A stretch of DNA of 64,000 bases. Origin: Eubacteriales bacterium (lineage in GTDB: Bacteria > Bacillota > Clostridia > Oscillospirales > CAG-382). Of the stretch, positions 1 through 7,714 are shown in pieces. The DNA lies in assembly GCA_028705495.1 (NCBI GenBank), contig JAQWDK010000003.1:1-64000 (forward strand), written 5' to 3'. The position numbers and the translations under genes were made by a program. A model generated the notes under the pieces. That model made no database searches. It saw only the letters and a list, made by a program, of their open reading frames with translations, and was not told where the DNA came from. How positions within the stretch are numbered: the stretch's first letter is position 1; each line of letters begins with the position of its first letter.

Positions 1-2
1 TT

Positions 3-1301
3 GAGAGCGATATAGCCTTGACAGCGATGTTTCTTATAATCGCATGGGTTGTCGGCTACTATGTTAAAAACGAGTCCCAGCGTGTCGAAAAATTAGAGAA
101 ATTCGCGAATATAGACGGTCTTACTGGGCTTTACAACCACCGCTATTTCCACGAATACATGAAATCCATTTGTTCCAGCGACTACACCACTGAGCACTCT
201 ATATCTCTTTTGATGATCGACATAGACTATTTCAAAAGCTACAACGATGTATTCGGGCATCAGAAGGGTGACCTTCTCATTATGCTCATCTCCGACCTTT
301 TTCAGAAGCATTTTGGTAAAGACGGCATGGTTTTCCGCTACGGCGGAGATGAATTTTGTGTTGTTATGCTTGACCGCGGCATAGAAATAGCTTATAATGC
401 AGCTGAGGTGCTCCGTAAGGAAGTCCTCAAAATCGAATACAACGAAAAGAAGATGCTTAGAGAGCGCATATCTGTTTCGATCGGTGTTTCCCAACTCTAT
501 CCCGAAAATGACGATTACCTCTCCCTTATCGAGAGAGCAGACAAAGCACTCTATAAAGCTAAATACCTCGGCAAAAACCGCGTTGAAATGTATTCATCTA
601 TTTTCGACCAGTTCAAGGAGCTCGAGCCTGAGCAGACGAACGCAACCCGCAGTGTTAAACAGCTTATCACCACCATCAACTCCCGTGACAGCTATACATA
701 CCACCATGTTGAACGTGTCGTCCATTTCTGTGAACTGTTCGCGAAACACCTCGAGCTTGACAAAGCCGCAGCAAAACAGCTCATTTATAGCGCATATGTT
801 CACGACTTAGGTAAAATATACATTCCTAAAGAAGTGCTTATCAAAGAAACTCCTCTTGTAAAAGAGGAAATTGAGATGCTCCGCAGCCATGCTACATACA
901 GCGCGCAGATAGCTCGTGAGTTCAAGGGCATGGATGAAATCGCCGACATAGTGCTACAGCACCATGAGCGTTATGATGGTAAGGGGTATCCCAACGGCCT
1001 AAAAGGAACCGAAATATCGTATCTTGCAAGGATTTTGACTATTGTCGACAGCTTTGATGCTATGACAAGCAAGCGCCCATACAACTACAAACGCAGTAAG
1101 TCATACGAAGAAGCGATTGAAGAGTTCAGAGACCACAAGGGTACTCAGTTCGACCCATATCTAACCGATCAATTTATAGAAGTGCTTGAGCTTGTGTTTA
1201 ACAGCACAAAATGCGGCGACCACAAGAGCATTAATATAAACCAGTATACCGGTCTGACTGCATACGCAGAAGAATCAGAGCGTGAAATCCAACTCAAATA
1301 A
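3..1301 (+). CDS. GGDEF/HD-GYP cyclic-dinucleotide signalling protein, 5' truncated by window edge
   Basis: This is a fused diguanylate cyclase and HD-GYP phosphodiesterase; it probably makes or breaks cyclic-di-GMP or a related dinucleotide. The frame is open to the left edge, so the start and probably more membrane segments lie outside the window. The first visible residues are hydrophobic and look like the end of a membrane helix. The GGDEF domain follows (roughly residues 30-190 counted from base 18), with an intact RYGGDEF active-site motif near residue 107 and an upstream DGLTGLYNHR segment. The HD-GYP domain shows HDLGK near residue 262 and HHERYDGKGYP near 315, so both catalytic halves look intact. 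The last eight codons (SEREIQLK) lie inside a dispersed repeat (family 1, 1280-1384), so the natural C-terminus may have been replaced by repeat sequence. The LCP gene follows about 90 bases downstream. Confidence 0.93.
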   Translation, partial: ESDIALTAMFLIIAWVVGYYVKNESQRVEKLEKFANIDGLTGLYNHRYFHEYMKSICSSDYTTEHSISLLMIDIDYFKSYNDVFGHQKGDLLIMLISDLFQKHFGKDGMVFRYGGDEFCVVMLDRGIEIAYNAAEVLRKEVLKIEYNEKKMLRERISVSIGVSQLYPENDDYLSLIERADKALYKAKYLGKNRVEMYSSIFDQFKELEPEQTNATRSVKQLITTINSRDSYTYHHVERVVHFCELFAKHLELDKAAAKQLIYSAYVHDLGKIYIPKEVLIKETPLVKEEIEMLRSHATYSAQIAREFKGMDEIADIVLQHHERYDGKGYPNGLKGTEISYLARILTIVDSFDAMTSKRPYNYKRSKSYEEAIEEFRDHKGTQFDPYLTDQFIEVLELVFNSTKCGDHKSININQYTGLTAYAEESEREIQLK

Positions 1302-1384
1302 AGTTCAACTGCGATGCGTTCACGCCCCCGAAATTCAATAAATTGAATTTACGAACTTGATTAAGCCGTTTTTCGGCAGAATGG
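1280..1384 (+). repeat. Family 1 structured leader element, copy 1
   Basis: This is copy 1 of a dispersed element found at six places in the window, always pointing at the start of a downstream gene. It has three inverted repeats in order: GCGTGAA/TTCACGC, then GAAATTCAAT/ATTGAATTT, then GCCGT/(T)CGGC. It ends in GGCAGAATGG, eight bases before the likely LCP start codon. It overlaps the last codons of the upstream GGDEF/HD-GYP gene. The copies were found by comparing this region with 12521-12627, 37034-37116, 46008-46114 and 55565-55669. Confidence 0.85.
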
Positions 1385-1392
1385 CCATTATT

Positions 1393-2547
1393 ATGAACAA
1401 CAATAAAATAACCTCGTCCAAAAAATCCGGAAGCTTAGGAAAGAAAATTCTTGCAGTCATTTTGATTATGATTGCTCTGCTCTTAGTTGTCGGGTTGACT
1501 GTAGCAGTAATTGTTTATTTCCGCCTTAAGTCTATTCACGACCCGAATGTCACAATCTCCGAGAGAAGTGGCGAATATTCCGCACCTATCGAATATTCGG
1601 GTGATGATTTTTCAAAAGCTGAAAGCTATGAAGAAAGCGACTGGGATTACTCCGAGCCGTTTTATGAAGAATCAGAAGCAGAACCGGCAGAGAGTAAGGG
1701 CGGAAACACCTCAGGTAGCGGTGGTGGAGGCGGCAATTGGGTATGGAGACCGAAGAATATCCCGATTATCAAAAAAGCCCCTATCGACTCTGATATAGTA
1801 AATGTGCTGATACTCGGTGTAGACTCAGCGGATGCAGTCAAGAGCGGCGGCAGAACGGATACGATGATCGTTGCCTCACTCAACAAAAAAACCGGTGAAA
1901 TAAACCTCGTCTCTATGCTCCGCGATTCCTTTGTGCCGATTGAAGGCTATAACTGGAACAGGCTCAACACAGGCTATTTCTTCGGCGGTGTCGGACTTTG
2001 TATCAACACAATAAACGACGTTTTCCTTTTGGATATACAAAGCTATATAATGGTTGACTTTGAATCCCTCCCGAAGCTTGTCGATAAAATTGGCGGTATT
2101 GAAGTTGAACTAACTAAATTTGAAGCCGACTACTACAACAGCAGATATTCATGGAATGTTTCCGCTGGTAAGGTAACGCTTGACGGGAAAAAAGCGCTCA
2201 TTCACGCAAGGAACCGTTCTGTGGGCAATGCTGATTTTGCACGCACAAGCCGTCAACGCGACATGCTTGAGAGGATTATTAATAAAATACTCGACAGAAA
2301 CGACCTCGCCGCAACAATTTCAATGATAAACAGCTCCCTTGATTTAGTTAAAACAAATATCGAACCGGGTGCGCTTGTTTCCCTTGCTACAACGGTGTAT
2401 ACTGGACCAAAAACCACAATAAACTCAATGCGTATGCCTATCGACGGAAGTTATGAAGCATACTGGTACCGAAAAAATATGCTCGTGACTAAAATTGACA
2501 TACCCAAGAACCGCGATGCCATAAGAAAAGCTATATATGGCTCTTAA
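1393..2547 (+). CDS. LytR-CpsA-Psr (LCP) family cell-wall glycopolymer ligase
   Basis: LCP enzymes transfer undecaprenyl-linked glycopolymers such as teichoic acid or capsule onto peptidoglycan outside the membrane. The start at 1393 gives a short basic N-terminus and one membrane helix (about residues 18-40). A Ser/Glu/Gly-rich linker with a pentaglycine run follows (about 50-120), and then the LCP domain from VNVLILGVDS onward. That domain has the conserved Arg/Asp motifs GGRTDTMIV and SMLRDSFV and a late ARNRSVGNADFARTSRQRD segment. An upstream TTG (1357) and ATG (1381) are in frame, but the residues they add (IKPFFGRM) are encoded by the family 1 repeat and are probably not native. A strong terminator follows. 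Confidence 0.9.
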   Translation: MNNNKITSSKKSGSLGKKILAVILIMIALLLVVGLTVAVIVYFRLKSIHDPNVTISERSGEYSAPIEYSGDDFSKAESYEESDWDYSEPFYEESEAEPAESKGGNTSGSGGGGGNWVWRPKNIPIIKKAPIDSDIVNVLILGVDSADAVKSGGRTDTMIVASLNKKTGEINLVSMLRDSFVPIEGYNWNRLNTGYFFGGVGLCINTINDVFLLDIQSYIMVDFESLPKLVDKIGGIEVELTKFEADYYNSRYSWNVSAGKVTLDGKKALIHARNRSVGNADFARTSRQRDMLERIINKILDRNDLAATISMINSSLDLVKTNIEPGALVSLATTVYTGPKTTINSMRMPIDGSYEAYWYRKNMLVTKIDIPKNRDAIRKAIYGS

Positions 2548-2563
2548 AGATGGATAAATATAT

Positions 2564-2597
2564 GCACCTCGCAGAAATAGCGAGGTGCTTATTTTTT
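2564..2597 (+). terminator. Rho-independent terminator after the LCP gene
   Basis: A perfect nine-base stem GCACCTCGC/GCGAGGTGC with a seven-base loop is followed by a T-rich run. It ends the LCP transcript and separates it from the convergent DtxR gene. Confidence 0.88.
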
Positions 2598-2599
2598 TA

Positions 2600-2965
2600 T
2601 TATTTTTTCTTAAATAGCTTTTTGATTGCCTCAAAGCTGTCTTCGCTGATAACATGTTCAATGCGGCATGCATCTTCTGCAGCGGTTTCAGGATTTACAC
2701 CGAGCCCCTCAAGCCATTTTGTAAGCAGTGTATGCCTCTCGTACATGGTTTCGGCAATTTCTTTGCCCTTTGCGGTCAGGTTTATAAATCCGGCGTCGTC
2801 CATGGTGATAAATCCGTTTTCTCGCAGATTTTTCATAGCAACACTGACACTCGGCTTTGTGACTGACAGTTCGTTGACGATATCAATCGAACGAACCGGA
2901 GGGTTTCTGAGATTTAATATCAATATTGTCTCAAGATAATTTTCTGCGGATTCCTGGATAATCAT
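2600..2965 (-). CDS. DtxR/MntR-family metal-dependent transcriptional regulator
   Basis: This is a 121-residue repressor of the DtxR family, whose members sense Fe(II) or Mn(II) and control metal uptake. It has an N-terminal winged helix (YLETILILNLRNPPVRSIDIVNELSVTKPSVSVAMKNLRENGFI in order, residues 9-51). A dimerisation and metal-binding region follows, with ERHTLLTKWLEGLGV and then the AEDACRIEHVISED helix containing the Glu-x-x-x-x-x-x-Glu-His type ligands. It lacks the C-terminal SH3-like domain, as in MntR-like short members. Its start overlaps the end of the transglutaminase gene by four bases, which suggests translational coupling. It is the last gene of the minus-strand operon that begins with the SPT-like synthase, an odd place for a metal sensor. 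Its own target is not evident here. Confidence 0.88.
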   Translation of the reverse strand: MIIQESAENYLETILILNLRNPPVRSIDIVNELSVTKPSVSVAMKNLRENGFITMDDAGFINLTAKGKEIAETMYERHTLLTKWLEGLGVNPETAAEDACRIEHVISEDSFEAIKKLFKKK

Positions 2966-4812
2966 TCTATATCCTCCTTAACGCCGATTTCTTCTGTTTC
3001 CTTTACATCTGTAATAATCACTTCCGTTGACGCTTTAACAGCTTTTTTCTTCACAAAGATAATTGCCACTACAAGCACTATTGCTCCGCCTACAGTTATA
3101 ATCCATAAGACGGGATTTTCAAACCATTTCAGCGGCGGTAGCTTTTCTATCGCCTGTGCGTCTACAATATTGCAGACAGTGCACAACCTTTGTTTTTCAC
3201 CATCAACTTTGCGATCAGGTTCTCTAACTACTGCCCATTCTCCATAATTGTGGATATTTGTTGCAGCAATAGATTCGACTTTTGTTTCCGCACATGTAGT
3301 GCAAGTGAGTTTTTTTTCGCCTTCATTTATGCAGTCAGGTTCTTTTTCTATCTTTTCGTCCCAATTTTCATGCAAGCAACTGAAAACTGCGGTAAATGTC
3401 AAATCCTGCGCAGGCATCTTTTCGGGTATTTCGGGCGACCAACCTGTAAACTCATAGCCTTCCTTTGTCGGCGGTTCAATGGGTTTTATCTTATCTCCAT
3501 CCCAATATTTTATATCGGAAATAAGCTTATCATCCTGCATAAAGCTCACTGTGGATCTTTTTGGAATGTCATCGAGGGAAACCTTTACATTCCTTTTCAC
3601 CTTAGCTGTCGGGTCTTCTCTTATGTAATAAATGAGTTCATTTTCATCAATTGAAAAGCAATAGATATAACCCTTGTCGCTGTTTCTTGTAATCGTCTTC
3701 CTCGAATTGGAGTCTGGGTCAAGTAGCATCACCGTGCTGTCAGTATTGTATATATATAGCCCATCCACTATCGCAAGACCGGAAAAGCAGCCATCCCAGT
3801 ATGATTGGGGGTCCATGTCCTGCCATTTGTTCGAGATACTAAAAACTTTTTTTGATGTCCCAGCTTCGAAATCGTACTTAAACACTCCACCAGCAACTGA
3901 ATCAACAGAATACCAACAATTTTCATAATAGACGAATGGTATTATAACATCCCTCCACGTGTAATCATCGTATTTAGTTGAATCGCAGTCAAAGTCCTGC
4001 TCCCAGTCGTCGCTTTCGTGATATTTTCTTGTCTCGTCATCGCTTTGCAGAAAACTATCGTGATAAACTATACCTGGTTCATCGGAATCATCCCAGGTTA
4101 CATCGACATTATACCATTTGCCGTCTATCTGTACGATATTCCACATATGATTTAACTCATCACTTACAACACACGAGACCGGTATGTCGAGCTCTCTCAT
4201 CGCAGCTGCAAACGCAAGTGAGTAAGCTTGACAGACACCTTCACCTGACAGAAAAAATCTGTACAAATTATATATTTCAAGCTCGTAGTCATACTTGAAA
4301 TTTGAGACTAAATAGTCGTGAATATAAAGTGCCTTTTCAACATCCGACCAGCTGTCTTCCACTCCTTCAACCATCGCTGCTACTCCGTTTTTGTAAGTGC
4401 GATCAGCTTTTTTTATCTCCGCTGTAGATAAGCTATAATGGGGACTTAATTTTATATAGTTTGTGTCATACTCATAATTGAACCCAAATTCAACATAGTA
4501 CAATTCTGGGTTATCATAAAGAACCTTATAATATAACTTGAGTAAATTGTTTATAATATATTCTTCGGTAAATTGCCTACCGTCAAGTAAAAACGAGGTT
4601 CTCCTAAGAGTCAACTCACTATATATTTTATTATAATAGCCTTTTTCTTCAGCAGTTAAACTCGCTAAACGATAGTCTTCGTTCGATATTGTTTCCGCTG
4701 ATACCGCAATTTTTACAAATGATACAGCTGGACCAAAAGATATAAATGCAGCAAGGATTAATGCGATAAAAGGTTTAAACTTGCACTTCATTTTCTTGAA
4801 TTCCTTTTCCAT
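2962..4812 (-). CDS. Surface transglutaminase-like protein with InlB-type repeat and C-terminal membrane anchor
   Basis: This is a secreted, membrane-anchored protein with a transglutaminase/cysteine-protease core. It has an N-terminal signal segment (about residues 8-38). The catalytic triad candidates are Cys in GEGVCQAYS (about 193), His in NHMWN (about 224) and Asp in YNVDVTWDD. A beta-rich middle region follows, then a Flg_new/InlB B-type repeat ending GYEFTGWSPEI. Next come Cys-pair segments (CxxC in LTCTTC and RLCTVC), a final membrane helix near residues 575-595 and a basic tail. Such proteins process or crosslink surface peptides in Clostridia; the substrate is unknown. An ATG eight codons downstream (MKCKFKPF) is an equally possible start. 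The gene lies 50 bases after the aminotransferase and overlaps the DtxR gene. Confidence 0.85.
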   Translation of the reverse strand: MEKEFKKMKCKFKPFIALILAAFISFGPAVSFVKIAVSAETISNEDYRLASLTAEEKGYYNKIYSELTLRRTSFLLDGRQFTEEYIINNLLKLYYKVLYDNPELYYVEFGFNYEYDTNYIKLSPHYSLSTAEIKKADRTYKNGVAAMVEGVEDSWSDVEKALYIHDYLVSNFKYDYELEIYNLYRFFLSGEGVCQAYSLAFAAAMRELDIPVSCVVSDELNHMWNIVQIDGKWYNVDVTWDDSDEPGIVYHDSFLQSDDETRKYHESDDWEQDFDCDSTKYDDYTWRDVIIPFVYYENCWYSVDSVAGGVFKYDFEAGTSKKVFSISNKWQDMDPQSYWDGCFSGLAIVDGLYIYNTDSTVMLLDPDSNSRKTITRNSDKGYIYCFSIDENELIYYIREDPTAKVKRNVKVSLDDIPKRSTVSFMQDDKLISDIKYWDGDKIKPIEPPTKEGYEFTGWSPEIPEKMPAQDLTFTAVFSCLHENWDEKIEKEPDCINEGEKKLTCTTCAETKVESIAATNIHNYGEWAVVREPDRKVDGEKQRLCTVCNIVDAQAIEKLPPLKWFENPVLWIITVGGAIVLVVAIIFVKKKAVKASTEVIITDVKETEEIGVKEDIE

Positions 4813-4862
4813 ATTTTTTGTAGGGGAGGTTCTTTCAAGGTCTGGTGCATGGTTTTGTGTAT

Positions 4863-6107
4863 TTAGTTCTTCTTTACCACTTCAAAGGCTTCGTTTGCCA
4901 CTTGGACGGTTTCTGCTATATCTTCGTCCGACAGCGCGGCGTTGATAAAATGATTGTGGTGGTTTGTGAAATAGACGCCTCTCTTGACACATTCTGCAAC
5001 CCAACGCTGATGCAGGGATAGTGTCGGATCATCAGCAATTCTTAGGTAGAACAATGAAGGCGCGCCGGTGACACGCAGGTCAAATCCATGTGATTTTGCA
5101 GCTCCCACAAGTCCGTCTCTGAGCTTTTTGCCCTTTTCGTCCAAAACTTTTGCGATATCCATCTCTCTCATCTTGGTAACACAAGCAATTCCAGCGGCAA
5201 ATGGTACAGCGGACAACCAGTAGCTTCCTGTGAATGTCATACCTGAGATTGTGTTCTTGAGGAAATCCTTGCCGCAAAGTGCCGAAACATTGTAACCGTT
5301 CGCAAGTGCTTTGCAGAAACAGATCATGTCAGCCTCGAAACCAAAGTAATGGTCGCTACCAGCGATATCAAGCCTAAATCCAGCTCTGACATCGTCGATT
5401 ATAAGAACAGTGTCGTTATCATCGCAGAGCTTTCTGACTCTCTGCCAGAACCCACCGGCAGGAAGGACATTGTCTTTGAAGTTGCCGTGCATATAGGGTT
5501 GTGAAATAACCGCGGCTATTTCGCCCTTGTATTTATCAAATACTTCTCCGAGAGCGTCGGAATCGTTCCATGGGATATATATATTGTTGCAGACATCTTC
5601 TTCTATGATGCCCGGATAATCGAGCTTTTGTGTCCACGGGGAAACACCATGGTAATAGCCTTTGAAGAAAACGATCTTTTTGCGTTTTGTGTAGGCTCTT
5701 GCTGCCATAATAGACAGCGTGGTTACATCGTTTCCGTTTTTGGCGAAAAACGCCCAGTCAGCCGAAGCGACAGTATCCACCATCAGTTCAGCAAATTCAA
5801 TCATTTTAGTTGATGGCGCTGTTATACAGTCACCTTTTTTTCTTTGCTCAGCGGCGGCAGCATCAACATCAGGGTCATTGTAACCGAGTATATTCGGGCC
5901 ATAGGCGCACATGTAGTCTATGAACCTATTACCGTCAACATCCCAAAAATAGCTGCCCTGCGCCTTTTCTGAGAAGAACGGAAATGCTTCGACAGGAACA
6001 AAGCAGCCTTCAGCTGGTCCCTGATGACCGTAAACGCCTGAAGGGATAACTTTTGATGCTCTTTCATAGTATTCGCGGCTTTTATCGTAACGGTTTATTT
6101 CACGCAT
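4863..6107 (-). CDS. Class III PLP aminotransferase, glutamate-1-semialdehyde aminomutase-like
   Basis: This is a fold-type I class III aminotransferase of 414 residues. Typical landmarks are visible: the ANGxD-like FFAKNGNDVTTLSIMAARAYT segment for cofactor phosphate binding, KGYYHG, IIDDVRAGFR (the Asp that pairs with the PLP ring nitrogen) and ICFCKALANGYNVSALCG with the Schiff-base lysine. It resembles the HemL/GSAM branch, but no tetrapyrrole genes are nearby. Its neighbours are an SCP2-like carrier, an SDR and an SPT-like synthase, so a role in amination within an aminolipid pathway is a reasonable inference. The substrate cannot be read from sequence. There is a GGAATGGGAA ribosome site upstream, and the gene sits 28-50 bases from each neighbour. 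Confidence 0.85.
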   Translation of the reverse strand: MREINRYDKSREYYERASKVIPSGVYGHQGPAEGCFVPVEAFPFFSEKAQGSYFWDVDGNRFIDYMCAYGPNILGYNDPDVDAAAAEQRKKGDCITAPSTKMIEFAELMVDTVASADWAFFAKNGNDVTTLSIMAARAYTKRKKIVFFKGYYHGVSPWTQKLDYPGIIEEDVCNNIYIPWNDSDALGEVFDKYKGEIAAVISQPYMHGNFKDNVLPAGGFWQRVRKLCDDNDTVLIIDDVRAGFRLDIAGSDHYFGFEADMICFCKALANGYNVSALCGKDFLKNTISGMTFTGSYWLSAVPFAAGIACVTKMREMDIAKVLDEKGKKLRDGLVGAAKSHGFDLRVTGAPSLFYLRIADDPTLSLHQRWVAECVKRGVYFTNHHNHFINAALSDEDIAETVQVANEAFEVVKKN

Positions 6108-6135
6108 AATTTTTTCCCATTCCTTTCGCTGCTAT

Positions 6136-6888
6136 TTATACGAGATAGTACGAGACTCTGTCGAGTATTCTGTTGAGGTTATCTACCTGCGAAATAAATC
6201 CGCCGATTCTAACCTGACCAAGACCAACAGCTGCGACGGAATTTACCTTACCATCAAATATATTCCGTGCAAGTTCAATCGATTCAAAGCTCATGGATGA
6301 GGTGTATTTCGGGGGGTTCGTGTGTATAGCCTTGAGTTTACCGCCTTTGCCTTCTATACCGACGCAGTAATTGCCGATCATAACAGCGGTTATTCCATCC
6401 TCAAAATTAGATGCGCTGACTTTTCCGACCTTGTCTTCGTTGCCGATTCTTGCGGCAGCTTCAACAATCAGATGCAGCATAATAAGTGTTGAGGTACGGA
6501 AAAAATCTGGGTTCTGAAGGTCAGATTCTGATGCTTTGAGGTATTTGGTAAGTATGTCAGTAAGCTTTGTAAACTTCTTTGTCAAAAACCCGAGTTTCGT
6601 AAAGCCCTTTGACGGGAAGGGTTGGACTGTGCCGTCAATCATACCGTTGAATTTTTCCGGTGATGCGAATGGCAGCTTGATATCACAATTATCTGCACCG
6701 TCTTCAACGCGGCATTTTCCATCCTCGAAGCAAAGTGTTGCAGACGGGCCGCCCTTGACTGATATGCCGAGCCTTACCTTCTCGCCGCGTATAGTGTCGG
6801 CAGCTTCCGGAACAAGCTCACAAAGAATCGGGATATTGCCTAAGATAGCATATAAATTTATATATGCGAGAACTCTGCTGTCCTTCAT
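6136..6888 (-). CDS. SCP2-like lipid-carrier protein, possibly a tandem of two SCP2 folds
   Basis: This protein of about 250 residues has SCP2 (sterol carrier protein 2) features. One SCP2-type strand-rich segment is near residues 40-110 (LGISVKGGPSATLCFEDGKC, then IKLPFASPEKFNGMIDGT). The C-terminus is the typical SCP2 ending, with NIFDGKVNSVAAVGLGQVRIGGF followed by DNLNRILDRVSYYL. SCP2 domains bind acyl chains or other hydrophobic ligands. The start is set at ATG 6888 because AAGGTGG lies eight bases upstream; the GTG at 6900 overlaps that site. It lies between an SDR (21 bases) and a class III aminotransferase, which fits a soluble carrier presenting a lipid intermediate. The ligand is unknown. 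Confidence 0.75.
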   Translation of the reverse strand: MKDSRVLAYINLYAILGNIPILCELVPEAADTIRGEKVRLGISVKGGPSATLCFEDGKCRVEDGADNCDIKLPFASPEKFNGMIDGTVQPFPSKGFTKLGFLTKKFTKLTDILTKYLKASESDLQNPDFFRTSTLIMLHLIVEAAARIGNEDKVGKVSASNFEDGITAVMIGNYCVGIEGKGGKLKAIHTNPPKYTSSMSFESIELARNIFDGKVNSVAAVGLGQVRIGGFISQVDNLNRILDRVSYYLV

Positions 6889-6909
6889 AAAAATATCCAC
6901 CTTATCTTT

Positions 6910-7701
6910 TTATTTGGAGTAAATAGAGCCTACAATTTTATTGACTAATGAGACGGGTAAAATCCTTGATGCTATAACAAATAGTTTGTACTTAAATCCT
7001 ATAACACAAAGGGGTTTAAGGCTTTTCCTCGTTGCGATTGCGCTGATAAATTTGCCTGCTTTTTCGGGACTGACACCATTTCTCTCGTCCCTCTCCATCA
7101 GTTCCACCGAACGACTTATTCTACCGCTGTAAACATCGTCACCCTTATGCAGCTTTTTGCGGGAATCTGAGAAACCTGTCTTAATATCACCCGGCATAAC
7201 AGCGCAGACACCGATACCAAAAGGCGACACCTCGTTTGCAAGAGCTGCCGCAAAGGCATTAAGTGCGGCTTTTGTAGCTGAATAATAGACCTGAAACGGG
7301 ATAGCTAAAGCGGCAGCGACGGAGCTTATGATGATTATATTACCTTTTCCCGCTTTTCTCATATGAGGAATAACGGCTCTGACAGCGCTTACGACACCGA
7401 AGAAATTGAGGTCAAACAGCCTTTTCGCTTCCTCTTCTTCCGTAAATTCCACAGCACCGGATATTCCACCGCCAGCACAGCAAATCAGTGCAGCAATCTC
7501 GCCCTCTGACGCGGCCCTGTCAATCGCAGCCTTTAGCGATTCGGGGTCGGTAACATCGGTTTTTATATGTACTACATTCTCGGAAGGCTCTGTATCTCTG
7601 CGACTAAGCTCATAAACAGTGTACCCTGAGGAGACAAGCTCTTTTACCGTAGCAAATCCGATTCCTGAGCTTCCTCCTGTGATAACAGCGATTTTTTTCA
7701 C
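6910..7701 (-). CDS. Short-chain dehydrogenase/reductase, ketosphinganine-reductase-like
   Basis: This is a classical SDR of 263 residues with an NAD(P) motif TGGSSGIG near residue 10, an NNAG-equivalent ICCAGGG, a catalytic Ser in IISSVAAA and a YxxxK motif in YYSATKAALNAFA. The C-terminal 30 residues are hydrophobic with basic residues (FKYKLFVIASRILPVSLVNKIV) and may sit on the membrane, as in SDRs acting on lipid substrates. It starts with GTG, and AAGGA lies ten bases upstream. It follows the SPT-like synthase by 13 bases, in the position of a 3-ketodihydrosphingosine reductase acting on the synthase product. That role is inferred from order and family, not shown. Confidence 0.85.
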   Translation of the reverse strand: MKKIAVITGGSSGIGFATVKELVSSGYTVYELSRRDTEPSENVVHIKTDVTDPESLKAAIDRAASEGEIAALICCAGGGISGAVEFTEEEEAKRLFDLNFFGVVSAVRAVIPHMRKAGKGNIIIISSVAAALAIPFQVYYSATKAALNAFAAALANEVSPFGIGVCAVMPGDIKTGFSDSRKKLHKGDDVYSGRISRSVELMERDERNGVSPEKAGKFISAIATRKSLKPLCVIGFKYKLFVIASRILPVSLVNKIVGSIYSK

Positions 7702-7714
7702 TTTTCTAAAATCC

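Noticed and set aside
93-494. Minus-strand reading frame inside the GGDEF domain
   Set aside because: It is a shadow of a well-conserved plus-strand domain and has no recognisable protein features.
4863-6107. hemL for tetrapyrrole synthesis
   Set aside because: The fold matches the branch, but no heme or cobalamin genes are near and the context is lipid-like, so the specific name is not supported.
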